This document shows positions 1 to 7,805 of a stretch of 64,000 nucleotides of DNA, piece after piece. The notes under the pieces are model-generated. The model worked only from the letters and a program-made list of their open reading frames with translations. It was not told where the DNA came from and did not search any database. The stretch is taken from the NCBI RefSeq assembly GCF_001657485.1, contig NZ_LXFU01000029.1:124001-188000 (forward strand), written 5' to 3'. Every line of letters begins with the position of its first letter. Position 1 is the stretch's first letter. The position numbers and the translations under genes are program-made. This stretch comes from Rhizobium sp. WYCCWR10014. Lineage in GTDB: Bacteria; Pseudomonadota; Alphaproteobacteria; Rhizobiales; Rhizobiaceae.

Positions 1-1311
1 GACGGCCTTGTCCGGGTTCGGCGGGAAGGCCGGATCGGTCTTCTTGCCGCGCAGAAGGTCGAGCGCGTAGTTCAGCTGAACGTCGTCCTTCGGGTCCGGC
101 GGGACGTAAGCAACGGAGCCCGAACCTTCGTCCGTCTCGCTCTGGCCCTTGATGTGGCCGCGCAGGCTGGATTCGCCTTCGGTCACCATCTTGCCCTGCA
201 GTTCCTGCGGCAGCGGCTCCTCGACCTTGATGTCGGGGGTGATGCCTGTGCCCTGGATCGAGCGGCCCGACGGCGTGTAGTAGAGCGCCGTGGTCAGGCG
301 CAGCGCGCCGTTTTCGCCGAGCGGGATGATCGTCTGGACGGAGCCCTTGCCGAAGGAGCGCGTGCCGAGAACGGTGGCACGGCGCAGATCCTGAAGGGCG
401 CCAGCGACGATTTCCGATGCGGAAGCCGAACCGCCGTTGATCAGCACGATCACCGGCTTGCCATCCGTCAGGTCGCCCGGGCCTGCATTGAAGCGGCGGG
501 TTTCATCCGGATTGCGGCCGCGGGTCGAAACGACTTCGCCACGCTGCAGCAGGGCATCGGAGACGTTGATAGCCTGGTCGAGCAGACCGCCAGGATTGAG
601 GCGCAGGTCGAGAACATAACCCTTCAGCTTGTCGGCCGGAACGGTGTCCTTGATCTTCTTGATCGCCTTTTCCATGTCAGGATAGGTCTTCTCGGTGAAG
701 GAGATGATGCGGAGATAACCGACATCGTCCTCGACACGCGATTTGACTGCCTGGACGGCGACGACGTCACGAACGATCGTCAGCTCGATCGGCTTGTCGG
801 CACCCTTGCGGATCAGCGTCAGTTTGATCGGCGTGTTGACGGCGCCGCGCATCTTTTCGACTGCGTCTTCCAGCTTCAGGCCGCGGACGGACTGGCCGTC
901 GATCTCGGAGATGTAGTCGCCGGCGAGAACGCCGGCCTTGGCGGCGGGCGTATCGTCGATCGGGGTGATGACCTTGACGAGTTCGTCTTCCATCGTGACT
1001 TCGATGCCGAGGCCGCCGAACTCACCCTTGGTCTGGGTGCGCATGTCTTCGGCGTCCTTCGCATTCATGTAGCTCGAATGCGGATCGAGCGAGGAGAGCA
1101 TGCCGTTGATGGCGTTCTCGATCAGCTTGTCTTCCGCAGGCGGCGTCACATATTGCGCACGCACACGCTCGAAGACATCTCCGAAAACCGAAAGTTCCTT
1201 GTAGGTCGAGGATCCGGCCGCTTCTGCCGGCACACCCGCCGAGTAAATGACGCTCATTGCGGTCGCACCCATCAATGCGCCGACCAGAACAAGAGAAGCC
1301 CTACGAATCAT
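1..1311 (-). CDS. ctpA: Carboxyl-terminal processing protease CtpA (S41 family), 3' end beyond window
   Basis: Periplasmic serine protease of the S41 family that trims or degrades exported proteins. The reverse-strand reading frame is open from an ATG at 1311 to the window edge, so about 437 residues are visible and the C-terminus is missing. An N-terminal hydrophobic segment (MIRRASLVLVGALMGA) looks like a signal peptide or anchor. A PDZ domain follows at about residues 85-170 (GGLGIEV, then AGVLAGDYI). The protease core contains LRLNPGGLLDQA, the catalytic serine region NGGSASASEI and the general-base lysine region GTRSFGKGSVQT. The gene starts 11 bases inside the 3' end of the EnvC-like gene, so the two are probably translated together. 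This pairing is usual in rhizobia. Confidence 0.95.
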   Translation of the reverse strand, partial: MIRRASLVLVGALMGATAMSVIYSAGVPAEAAGSSTYKELSVFGDVFERVRAQYVTPPAEDKLIENAINGMLSSLDPHSSYMNAKDAEDMRTQTKGEFGGLGIEVTMEDELVKVITPIDDTPAAKAGVLAGDYISEIDGQSVRGLKLEDAVEKMRGAVNTPIKLTLIRKGADKPIELTIVRDVVAVQAVKSRVEDDVGYLRIISFTEKTYPDMEKAIKKIKDTVPADKLKGYVLDLRLNPGGLLDQAINVSDALLQRGEVVSTRGRNPDETRRFNAGPGDLTDGKPVIVLINGGSASASEIVAGALQDLRRATVLGTRSFGKGSVQTIIPLGENGALRLTTALYYTPSGRSIQGTGITPDIKVEEPLPQELQGKMVTEGESSLRGHIKGQSETDEGSGSVAYVPPDPKDDVQLNYALDLLRGKKTDPAFPPNPDKAV

Positions 1312-2731
1312 TGCGTGCCTTTCCAGTGTCTTTGGCGGTCCACCACGGCCGGGAATCGACCGGTTTACCGTCCTTTCGAAATTCAATGTAAAGCGTTGGC
1401 CGGTTGGTTTCCAGCGCCAATGCAGTTGCGCTTGCCACTCTTTTCGCGCCCATCACGGCAAGCGGCTCGCCGGAGAAAACGAATTTTCCCTGACGGGTAT
1501 TGATCGTATCCATGCCCGAGAGAACCAGATGGTATCCATCGCCCGCGTCGAGGATGATCATCTGGCCGTAACTGCGGAATGCGCCGGCGAAAACCACCAG
1601 ACTATCCGCCGGCGCTGTCACCACCGTCTCTGGATTGGTGGCCACCGTCATTCCCATGGCTTCGTGCCCGGTGCCGTCGGCATCGCCGAACTGGCGCAGG
1701 ATATCGCCCGTAACGGGCACCTCCAATTTCGCCTTCAATTCTCCGAAGGGATATGCGGGCGCAATGCGGTTTTTATCGGGCACGCCGCTGTCGGCGAGCG
1801 CCTTGGCCTGGGCGCGCTGCTCGTCCGTCAGCAGCTTGCGGTTCTCCTCGGCCTGACGGGCTGCAGCGGCGGCATCCCGCACCGAAGCGATCTCGGATTC
1901 CATCGAGGCGACCAGGCCTTCAAGGCTCGTCGCCTTGCCCGCCAGCTCCTCGGAGCGTTTCCTTTCGGCCTCGAGTTCGGCGGCGTTGCTGCGGCTGAGC
2001 TTGTCGTTTTCGGCAAGCAGCAGGTCCATGCGCCGCTCTTCCTCGATGCCGTTGGTGATCGTCGCGGTCAGAGAGGCCTTCTCGGCAGCACTTGCGGTCT
2101 GCAATGCGGCGAGGCTTGCGAGGTCTGCGGCAAGCTTGTCGGTCTCCTTGCGGATGCCGGGCACGACGGCGCCGAGCAGAATGGCGCTGCGCACGGAGGC
2201 GAGCGCGTCATCGGGGGTGACGAGCAAAGCGGGCGGCGGGTTGCGGCCCATACGCTGGAGCGCTGCCAGCACCTCGGCCAGCAGGCCGCGGCGCTCGTGC
2301 AGGGAACGGTGGATGCCATCCTCCTTGACGCCGAGATCGGCTAGCTTGTTCTCACTTTCGAGGATCTGCTTTTCGAGCGTCTTGCGGCGGGCGGCGGAAT
2401 CGATCAGTGCCTGGCGGATGCTTTCCGTGCTCTTTTCGAGATCGGCAATGCTCTGCTGAAGCGCGCTCACCTTGTCGGTGGAGAGGCTGATCGTCTTCGA
2501 CAGGGTTTCGAGTTCGGCACGGGTCTGGTCACGCTTGGCGGCAAGTTCGGCTGCCGGATCGGGCGGCGGCGGCTCGGCTGCCGGCTGCGGTGCGGATTGT
2601 GCCGCCTCGGGCGCGGCATCCTGCGCCCGGACGATGAACGGATTTGCCGACATGACAATCACCGCCACACCGACGCCGGCCGCGATAGCCGGCAGGATCA
2701 TGCGGTGTCGCCTGGTGGATGCTCTCGTCAT
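1301..2731 (-). CDS. EnvC-like murein hydrolase activator (degenerate LytM/M23 domain)
   Basis: 476 residues: an N-terminal membrane/signal segment (about 10-35), a Pro/Ala-rich linker, a long coiled coil (about 60-320, rich in Leu/Glu/Lys/Ala heptads) and a C-terminal LytM-type domain (about 345-470). This is the EnvC architecture, in which the protein activates division amidases at the septum and is not itself a hydrolase. The zinc-ligand positions fit that: the first motif reads GHEAMGMT, where the aspartate that active M23 enzymes have is a methionine, and the usual HxH motif is replaced by TLYIEFR. The 3' end overlaps ctpA by 11 bases. An inner ATG at 2701 (MILPAIAAG) is an alternative start. 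Confidence 0.85.
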   Translation of the reverse strand: MTRASTRRHRMILPAIAAGVGVAVIVMSANPFIVRAQDAAPEAAQSAPQPAAEPPPPDPAAELAAKRDQTRAELETLSKTISLSTDKVSALQQSIADLEKSTESIRQALIDSAARRKTLEKQILESENKLADLGVKEDGIHRSLHERRGLLAEVLAALQRMGRNPPPALLVTPDDALASVRSAILLGAVVPGIRKETDKLAADLASLAALQTASAAEKASLTATITNGIEEERRMDLLLAENDKLSRSNAAELEAERKRSEELAGKATSLEGLVASMESEIASVRDAAAAARQAEENRKLLTDEQRAQAKALADSGVPDKNRIAPAYPFGELKAKLEVPVTGDILRQFGDADGTGHEAMGMTVATNPETVVTAPADSLVVFAGAFRSYGQMIILDAGDGYHLVLSGMDTINTRQGKFVFSGEPLAVMGAKRVASATALALETNRPTLYIEFRKDGKPVDSRPWWTAKDTGKARNDS

Positions 2732-2873
2732 GCGTGTTGGGGCACTTTCTCAAATCGCGCGGAGACTAAGCTGATTTGGTACGCTTTGCCAGAAAGTTTG
2801 AAGGAGAACGGGCTGCCTAGCAAAACACGGCTGCGTGACATTGCGATTGCCGACACATCACGCCGATGCGGCA

Positions 2874-3356
2874 TCAGACGCGGTGATAGGGGTGGCCGGA
2901 CAGGATGGTGACGGCACGATAGAGCTGTTCGGCGATCAGTGTGCGCACGAGCTGATGCGGCCAGGTCATCTTGCCCAGGCAGAGCGTCGCGTCGGCACGG
3001 TCGTACAGGGAGGGATCGAGGCCATCGGCACCGCCGATCGCGATAGTGAGGTCGCGTTTGCCCTGGTCGCGATAGGAGCCGAGCAGGTTTGCGAAGGCTT
3101 CGCTGTCGAGCGCCTTGCCGCGTTCATCGAGAAGAATGAGGATGCTGCCATCGGCAAGCGATTTCAGAAGCATCGCCGCCTCTTCACGCTTGCGGGTCTC
3201 CGCATTGGAGGCCCGGCTTTCGGCAACTTCGGCAACGCGGGTCAATTCGAGGCCGACGGCAGGGCCGGCCTTAGAGAAACGGTCGAAATAACGGGCGGCA
3301 AGATCCTTTTCCGGGCCGGACTTCAGCCGCCCCACCGCAAAAAGACCTATTCGCAT
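2874..3356 (-). CDS. rlmH: 23S rRNA (pseudouridine-1915-N3)-methyltransferase RlmH
   Basis: 160 residues, the normal size for this SPOUT-class enzyme, which methylates pseudouridine 1915 in helix 69 of 23S rRNA using S-adenosylmethionine. The start MRIGLFAVGRLK, the cofactor-binding knot segment (LTIAIGGADGLD) and the conserved C-terminal HPYHRV are all present. It lies downstream of rsfS on the same strand, with 117 bases between them, and upstream of the EnvC-like gene after a 142-base gap. The rsfS-rlmH pair is conserved widely in bacteria. Confidence 0.96.
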   Translation of the reverse strand: MRIGLFAVGRLKSGPEKDLAARYFDRFSKAGPAVGLELTRVAEVAESRASNAETRKREEAAMLLKSLADGSILILLDERGKALDSEAFANLLGSYRDQGKRDLTIAIGGADGLDPSLYDRADATLCLGKMTWPHQLVRTLIAEQLYRAVTILSGHPYHRV

Positions 3357-3473
3357 TCATCCGCTCCCGCTCATGCGGCACATCGGGCGCACACTACGCC
3401 ACCGGCCGGCTTATCTGTTTGCCGGCCAGCCAATGCCACGTCTCAGGCGCCGGACAGAATGCCGGCTCGCCTG

Positions 3474-3887
3474 TCAGTGCCGTGTTTCTTCATCCATATC
3501 CGGAGCCGCCCACATCTTTTCGATGTTGTAGAACTCGCGGATTTCGGGACGGAACACATGCACGATAATGTCACCAGTGTCGATCAGGACCCAATCGCCG
3601 CCTTCCTGACCTTCGACGCGGGCCGTACCGAGGCCGTCGTCCTTAAGGTCGGTAAGCAGGTGATCCGAGATCGCCATGACATGCCTGTTCGAGCGGCCGG
3701 AGACGACGATCATGTAGTCTCCCAGCGCCGATTTTCCGGCAATGTCGATGGTGACGATATCTTCAGCTTTGGAGTCCTCGAGGCTGGCGAGGACGGTTTC
3801 TAGGGCACGGGCGGCGGCATCGGCGCCACGTTCCGCACTCTTCGGGATAACGGCGAGCGTTTTTCCCTTGGCGTGTACTGTTGTCAG
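3474..3887 (-). CDS. rsfS: Ribosome silencing factor RsfS (Iojap family)
   Basis: RsfS binds protein L14 on the large ribosomal subunit and blocks subunit joining when nutrients are short. The Iojap core is clear: KAEDIVTIDIAGKSALGDYM, SGRSNRHV, EGQEGGDWVLIDTGD, IVHVF and FYNIEKMW. The start is uncertain. The reading frame extends to a GTG at 3926, but the extra residues (LCIVCHSRKGKA) do not look like the family. I prefer a CTG at 3887 (giving TTVHAKGKTLAV, 137 residues) because AGGAAAGGG lies just upstream of it. The usual neighbour nadD is displaced here: the mod cluster sits between the two genes. Confidence 0.92.
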   Translation of the reverse strand: MTTVHAKGKTLAVIPKSAERGADAAARALETVLASLEDSKAEDIVTIDIAGKSALGDYMIVVSGRSNRHVMAISDHLLTDLKDDGLGTARVEGQEGGDWVLIDTGDIIVHVFRPEIREFYNIEKMWAAPDMDEETRH

Positions 3888-4127
3888 TGCTTTCCCTTTC
3901 CTGGAATGACAAACTATGCACAACACAGATCCGATCGCGACCGGATCATGGTTAAGATAGGCATCAAACCATTAATGTTTCAAGACATGCTAAGGTACAG
4001 AACGGCCGAAAATCCGATCTGCCGTTCGAATTGAAGTATTTGACCGCTCGAGGCGGCCTGGTGCGGGCGGTGTACAGTTTCCATGCCGCAGCGTAAAGTG
4101 CGGCAAATTCCACGATCTCCAGATTCA

Positions 4128-4505
4128 ATGACCGACTCAGCCGCAAAAACACTCGTGCCCGTCCTGCGAATCAGTTTCCCGGACGAGGATCGCCTCGGCC
4201 ATGGCAAGATGGAACTGCTGGAACATATCCGCCAGACGGGATCGATCTCGGCGGCCGGGCGGGCGATGGACATGTCCTATCGGCGGGCATGGCTGCTGGT
4301 CAGCGAGATGAACCGGATGTTTAACGAACAGGTGGTGGAATCGCAGCGCGGCGGGCAGAAGGGCGGCGGCGCGGCGCTGACGCCGTTCGGCGAGGAATTG
4401 CTCGCACGTTTCCGCCGGATGGAAAGGACGATGCGCACGAGCCTTGCCGACGATCTCGCCTGGCTCGAGGCCAAGCGAAACCTGCAGCAGGGCGAGCACG
4501 GCTGA
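4128..4505 (+). CDS. One-domain ModE-like winged-helix regulator
   Basis: 125 residues from the ATG at 4128; the upstream ATG at 4083 would add 15 residues that do not fit the family. The protein is one LysR-type winged-helix domain of the ModE N-terminal kind: GHGKMELLEHIRQTGSISAA, then GRAMDMSYRRAWLLVSEMN, then LTPFGEELL. The C-terminal molybdate-binding (Mop/TOBE) repeats of full-length ModE are absent, so how it senses molybdate is not visible; it may need a partner or respond in another way. It converges on modC, and its TGA directly abuts the reverse-strand TGA of modC. Likely target: the two ModE-like sites in front of modA. Confidence 0.85.
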   Translation: MTDSAAKTLVPVLRISFPDEDRLGHGKMELLEHIRQTGSISAAGRAMDMSYRRAWLLVSEMNRMFNEQVVESQRGGQKGGGAALTPFGEELLARFRRMERTMRTSLADDLAWLEAKRNLQQGEHG

Positions 4506-5573
4506 TCAAGCCTCCAGGGCAACTGTCTTGATAACGGCGAAGACGGCCCTTCCCGGTCGAAGATCCAGACGCTCGCAGGACAGCGTCGTGATCCGGGAAA
4601 GAATGATATCGCCACCGCAATCGAGCCTGATTTCCACCGTTCCGTCCTCGGTCGACGACATCCCCTCTATCCTTGCTTCGAGGATATTCAACGCGCTGAG
4701 CCCCTCGGGCCTTGCGGTCGCCAGCATGACATCGCGGGAGGGAATGCGGATGCGGACCGATTTGCCGGGCGCAAGAGCCGCGCCCGGAATATGGAGCTGG
4801 CACGATTTCAGCGCGACCGTCGATAGACGGTGCCGCGCATCGAAGCTTTCCACCGTGCCCTCCAGCAGTGCGCCTGCCTCCCGCCGGTCGGAGGCGGTGG
4901 AGGGGCGGCTCAATATGTCGATGGCGGGGCCGGTCGCTTCCACCTTGCCGTCACGCATGACGACGACCTGGTTTGCCAGGCGAGCCACCTCGGCGATCGA
5001 GTGGCTGACATAGACGATCGGTATGTCGGTTTCGTCGCGCAATCGCTCGAGATAAGGCAGGATCTCGGCCTTGCGGGCATCATCGAGGGCGGCGAGCGGC
5101 TCGTCCATCAACAGCAGGCGGGGCGAGGAGAGAAGTGCGCGGCCGATGGCGACGCGCTGCTTCTCGCCGCCGGAGAGTTTCGAGGGGCTGCGCTCCAGCA
5201 GCGTCTCGATGCCGAGCAAGTCGACGATGCGGTCGAAGCTCTCTCCGCGTGCTGTTCTCGCCGCGAACCATCGGCCGTAGAACAGATTGGCGCGAACGCT
5301 GAGATGGGGGAAAAGTCGCGCTTCCTGGAAGACATAACCGAAGCGGCGGCGATGTTTCGGGACGAGAATGCCGGTTGCGGTTTCGGTCAGGGGCTCGCCA
5401 TCGAGGACGACGCGGCCTTCATCCGGGCGGGCAAGGCCGGCGATGATGCGGATCATCGAGGTCTTGCCGGAGCCGGAACGGCCGAACAGCGCGGTGACGC
5501 CACGCTCGGAGGTGAAGGCGGCATCGAGCGAAAAGGCGCCGAGCCTCTGTTTTGCCTCGACGATCAGCGTCAT
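4506..5573 (-). CDS. modC: Molybdate ABC transporter ATPase ModC
   Basis: 355 residues. The ATPase domain has Walker [10 protein letters not shown] at about residues 31-39, a Q-loop ([16 protein letters not shown]), signature [15 protein letters not shown], Walker [13 protein letters not shown] and H-loop VSHS. The C-terminal part (about 225-355) is a TOBE/Mop-type domain ([27 protein letters not shown]), which marks ModC among ABC ATPases and binds molybdate in some members. It overlaps modB by four bases (ATGA), so translation is coupled. ModC energises high-affinity molybdate uptake at the inner membrane. Confidence 0.96.
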   Translation of the reverse strand: MTLIVEAKQRLGAFSLDAAFTSERGVTALFGRSGSGKTSMIRIIAGLARPDEGRVVLDGEPLTETATGILVPKHRRRFGYVFQEARLFPHLSVRANLFYGRWFAARTARGESFDRIVDLLGIETLLERSPSKLSGGEKQRVAIGRALLSSPRLLLMDEPLAALDDARKAEILPYLERLRDETDIPIVYVSHSIAEVARLANQVVVMRDGKVEATGPAIDILSRPSTASDRREAGALLEGTVESFDARHRLSTVALKSCQLHIPGAALAPGKSVRIRIPSRDVMLATARPEGLSALNILEARIEGMSSTEDGTVEIRLDCGGDIILSRITTLSCERLDLRPGRAVFAVIKTVALEA

Positions 5574-6274
5574 TCCGGGTCGATCCTCCGGCCAGCGAGA
5601 CGGGCGAGGAATTCGGAGGCGAGCAGGGCGGCCATCGAAATGACGACGGCGACGAGCGTCAGGCGGAGCGCGCCGGCATCGCCGCCCGGCACCTGGGTGA
5701 AGGTGTAGATCGCCGCCGACAGCGTCTGGGTTTCGCCGGGAATGTTGGAGACGAAGGTGATCGTCGCGCCGAATTCACCCATCGCCTTGGCAAAAGCGAG
5801 GATCATGCCGGCGATGATGCCGGGCAGGGTCAGCGGCAAGGTGATCGTCAGGAAGACCCAGACAGGGCCGGCGCCGAGGGTTCCGGCCGCCTCTTCCAGC
5901 TTGCGGTCGACCGCCTCGATCGACAGGCGGATGCTGCGCACCATCAGCGGAAAGGCCATGATGGCGCAGGCCAAGGCCGCGCCCGTCCAGCGGAAGGAGA
6001 GAACAATGCCGAAATACTGGTCGAGCAGGCTGCCGATCGGACCGCGACGACCAAACAGGATGAGGAGAAGGAAACCGGTGACGACCGGGGGCAGGATCAG
6101 CGGCAGGTGAACGACGCCGTTCAGCACCGACTTGCCCCAGAAGCGGCCACGGGCAAGCAGGAGAGCAACGAGGATGCCGAAGGGTAGGCTCGCCAGCATG
6201 GCGACAATCGAGACGCGCAGGCTGAGCAGGATCGCCGTCCATTCCTCATTGCTCAAGCCCAGACCGTCCAACAA
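5570..6274 (-). CDS. modB: Molybdate ABC transporter permease ModB
   Basis: 234 residues with about five membrane segments and the permease EAA loop ([18 protein letters not shown]). The start is a TTG at 6274 preceded by AGAGGAA about 10 bases upstream; a second TTG follows immediately. It is typical in length for ModB, which forms the membrane channel of the ModABC importer. Unlike the tight modB-modC overlap, it is separated from modA by 243 bases that hold a hairpin and a RIME-like repeat, so its mRNA may be less abundant than that of modA. Confidence 0.95.
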   Translation of the reverse strand: MLDGLGLSNEEWTAILLSLRVSIVAMLASLPFGILVALLLARGRFWGKSVLNGVVHLPLILPPVVTGFLLLILFGRRGPIGSLLDQYFGIVLSFRWTGAALACAIMAFPLMVRSIRLSIEAVDRKLEEAAGTLGAGPVWVFLTITLPLTLPGIIAGMILAFAKAMGEFGATITFVSNIPGETQTLSAAIYTFTQVPGGDAGALRLTLVAVVISMAALLASEFLARLAGRRIDPE

Positions 6275-6289
6275 GCGCTTTTATTCCTC

Positions 6290-6318
6290 TCAAAAATGAA
6301 GGCTCGCAAATGCGAGCC
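6290..6318 (-). terminator. Terminator-like hairpin just before modB
   Basis: On the reverse strand GGCTCGCA and TGCGAGCC form a perfect 8-bp stem (6301-6318) with a two-base centre, followed by TTCATTTTTG. It lies 26 bases before the modB start, inside the mod operon. It could act as a weak terminator or as an mRNA 3'-end stabiliser for modA. Confidence 0.5.
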
Positions 6319-6337
6319 GTTTGTTGGCACATCTCAC

Positions 6338-6436
6338 TCTTTACTCGGCGTCATCCTCGGCCTTGTGCCGAGGATCTGCTGCATATCCAAAAATGGACCG
6401 GATGCAGATGCTCGGGACAAGCCCGAGCATGACGAT
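6338..6436. repeat. RIME-like palindromic mosaic element, copy A
   Basis: About 100 bases made of two back-to-back hairpins: TCCTCGGCC-TTG-TGCCGAGGA type at 6354-6374 and ATGCTCGGG-ACA-AGCCCGAGCAT type at 6408-6430, flanked by TTTACTCGGCGTCA and TGACGA. A second copy of the same design lies in the opposite orientation at 24377-24462. Size and structure match the Rhizobium intergenic mosaic elements (RIME). It lies inside the mod operon between modA and modB. Confidence 0.75.
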
Positions 6437-6517
6437 AGAGTAGTTAGCGGTCTTCGTCAGTAGATTGAAGCGTCGTGATGTGAGCCTCAAGTCAGGCACT
6501 GACATGCAAATCCGCAA

Positions 6518-7309
6518 TCACTTCAGGATGGTGAAACCCTGCGCCGTGAAGAAAGCGGCTGCCTTGTCGGATTTTAGGAAATCGAGATAGGCGGATGCAT
6601 CCGGGTTCTTGCTCTCGGCGAGGATTGCGATTGGGTAGATGATTGGCGGGTGGGAATCGGCGGGGAATGTGCCGACGATGGCGACACCCTTATCGGCCGC
6701 GGCATCCGTCTGATAGACGATGCCATAAGGCGCTTCGCCGCGAGAGACGAGGGCAAGGGCGGCGCGCACGCTTTCGGCGCCGGCGACCTTGGTTTCGACC
6801 GATTTCCAGACGCCGAGCTTTTCGAGCGCCGCCATGCCGTATTTGCCGGCCGGAACGGATTTCGGCTCACCCATGGCAAGCTTGCCGTCACCCAAAAGCC
6901 CGGCGAGATCGAAGCCTTGCTTGATCTCAACCGGTTTTGCCTTGTCCTTTTCCGCAACGAGCACAATCTTGTTGCCGAGCAGGTTGGAGCGGGTATCGGC
7001 CTTGATCGGGCTCTTCTTGGCGACATAATCCATCCAATCGAGATCGGCCGAGATGAAGACATCGGCAGGGGCCGCGTTTTCGATCTGCTTGGCCAGCGCG
7101 CCGCTCGCCGCATAGGAGGCGACGGCTTCCTTGCCGCTTTCCTTTGCCCAGGCGGCATTGGCGGCGTCGAGCGCATTCTTGAGGCTCGCCGCCGCAAAGA
7201 CGGTGAGCTTTTCGGTTGCTGCGGCAGGCGTCGGAAGCGCGGCTGCGCCAAGCCAGAGGGCCGAGATCGCGGCGGTTGCCAGTTTCATCCATTGGCGGCG
7301 GTTCTGCAT
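6518..7309 (-). CDS. modA: Molybdate ABC transporter periplasmic binding protein ModA
   Basis: 263 residues, the usual ModA length. The N-terminus carries a signal peptide (two Arg, a hydrophobic stretch, then PTPAAATEK, cleavage near residue 32). The mature protein starts with KLTVFAAASLKNALD, the family's oxyanion-binding serine region, followed by YAASGALAKQIENAAPADVF and ISADLDWMDY. It captures molybdate in the periplasm for ModBC. Two ModE-like dyads lie 19-85 bases upstream of the start codon, so repression by molybdate-loaded regulator is likely. Confidence 0.96.
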   Translation of the reverse strand: MQNRRQWMKLATAAISALWLGAAALPTPAAATEKLTVFAAASLKNALDAANAAWAKESGKEAVASYAASGALAKQIENAAPADVFISADLDWMDYVAKKSPIKADTRSNLLGNKIVLVAEKDKAKPVEIKQGFDLAGLLGDGKLAMGEPKSVPAGKYGMAALEKLGVWKSVETKVAGAESVRAALALVSRGEAPYGIVYQTDAAADKGVAIVGTFPADSHPPIIYPIAILAESKNPDASAYLDFLKSDKAAAFFTAQGFTILK

Positions 7310-7327
7310 GACTTATTCCCCAGGGTT

Positions 7328-7352
7328 CGAAATATTGCGACGAATATAACGG
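7328..7352 (-). promoter_or_regulatory. modA: Candidate ModE operator 1 (proximal to modA)
   Basis: On the reverse strand this reads CGTTATATT-N6-AATATTTCG. The first half-site equals that of the E. coli modA operator (CGTTATATT-GTCGC as I recall it) and the second is an imperfect dyad. It lies about 20 bases before the modA start codon, where a bound repressor would block transcription. Confidence 0.6.
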
Positions 7353-7370
7353 GCGAGGCATCTTGGCTAG

Positions 7371-7394
7371 GGATATATCCAGGAAAATATAACC
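7371..7394 (-). promoter_or_regulatory. modA: Candidate ModE operator 2 (distal)
   Basis: Reverse-strand GGTTATATT-N6-ATATATCC is an inverted repeat of ModE type. Its left half-site starts 42 bases from the equivalent base of operator 1, about four helical turns, so two dimers could bind the same face of the DNA. Confidence 0.55.
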
Positions 7395-7659
7395 GTTTCG
7401 GACTGAGGTGTCCGCAACGACCCAATAGTTATGCGTTGCTGAAGTGCATGGCTTGAACCGCAGCATGAGATCCATAGGCTGGAAATACCCGAGCGACAGG
7501 TTGGCAAACCGCAAGCAATCCCGTCGGCAGAGCATGCTCCGTCGATTTCTGCCAAGAAAAACGGCAATGCCAAAGCCGCAAGGCTCCAGAGGATTGCAGG
7601 CAATGCATTGCTGCAATGCACCAATCGATATTCATCTTCCTGCGAAATATGCTACAACG

Positions 7660-7787
7660 CACTCATCGACACGGCTTCTCCTCCTCCCATAGCCGTTCGA
7701 TAGGGTCGACAACACTCCTCCTCCCAGTTGTCGATCGAGTTTATAAGCCCGACGGATCTCCTCCCCCGTCGGGCTTTCTCGTTTTCT
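7660..7787 (+). ncRNA. alpha-r14 (NfeR1/Smr14-like) trans-acting small RNA
   Basis: Three hairpins in a row each present an anti-Shine-Dalgarno loop. Hairpin 1 pairs ACGGCT (7671-7676) with AGCCGT (7691-7696) around CCTCCTCCC (7680-7688). Hairpin 2 pairs CGACAAC (7707-7713) with GTTGTCG (7727-7733) around CCTCCTCCC (7717-7725). Hairpin 3 pairs AAGCCCGACGG (7745-7755) with CCGTCGGGCTT (7766-7776) around TCTCCTCCC and ends in a T-rich tail, forming the terminator. Three identical aSD loops, about 125 nt in length and a terminator as third hairpin are the hallmarks of the alpha-r14 sRNAs of rhizobia, which repress many mRNAs, often for transporters, by pairing with ribosome binding sites. A -10-like TATGCT at 7648-7653 puts the start near 7660. 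The 5' end is inferred. Confidence 0.85.
7745..7786 (+). terminator. Rho-independent terminator of the alpha-r14 sRNA
   Basis: Perfect 11-bp stem AAGCCCGACGG/CCGTCGGGCTT with a 10-base loop, followed by TCTCGTTTTCT. It ends 20 bases from the 3' end of the convergent nadD. There is no T-run on the reverse strand, so it serves only the small RNA. Confidence 0.85.
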
Positions 7788-7805
7788 GGATCTTCTGAAA
7801 TCAGG

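Noticed and set aside
154..1503. 449-codon forward frame over ctpA
   Set aside because: The reverse strand encodes a clear S41 protease with PDZ and catalytic motifs; the forward frame is a shadow.
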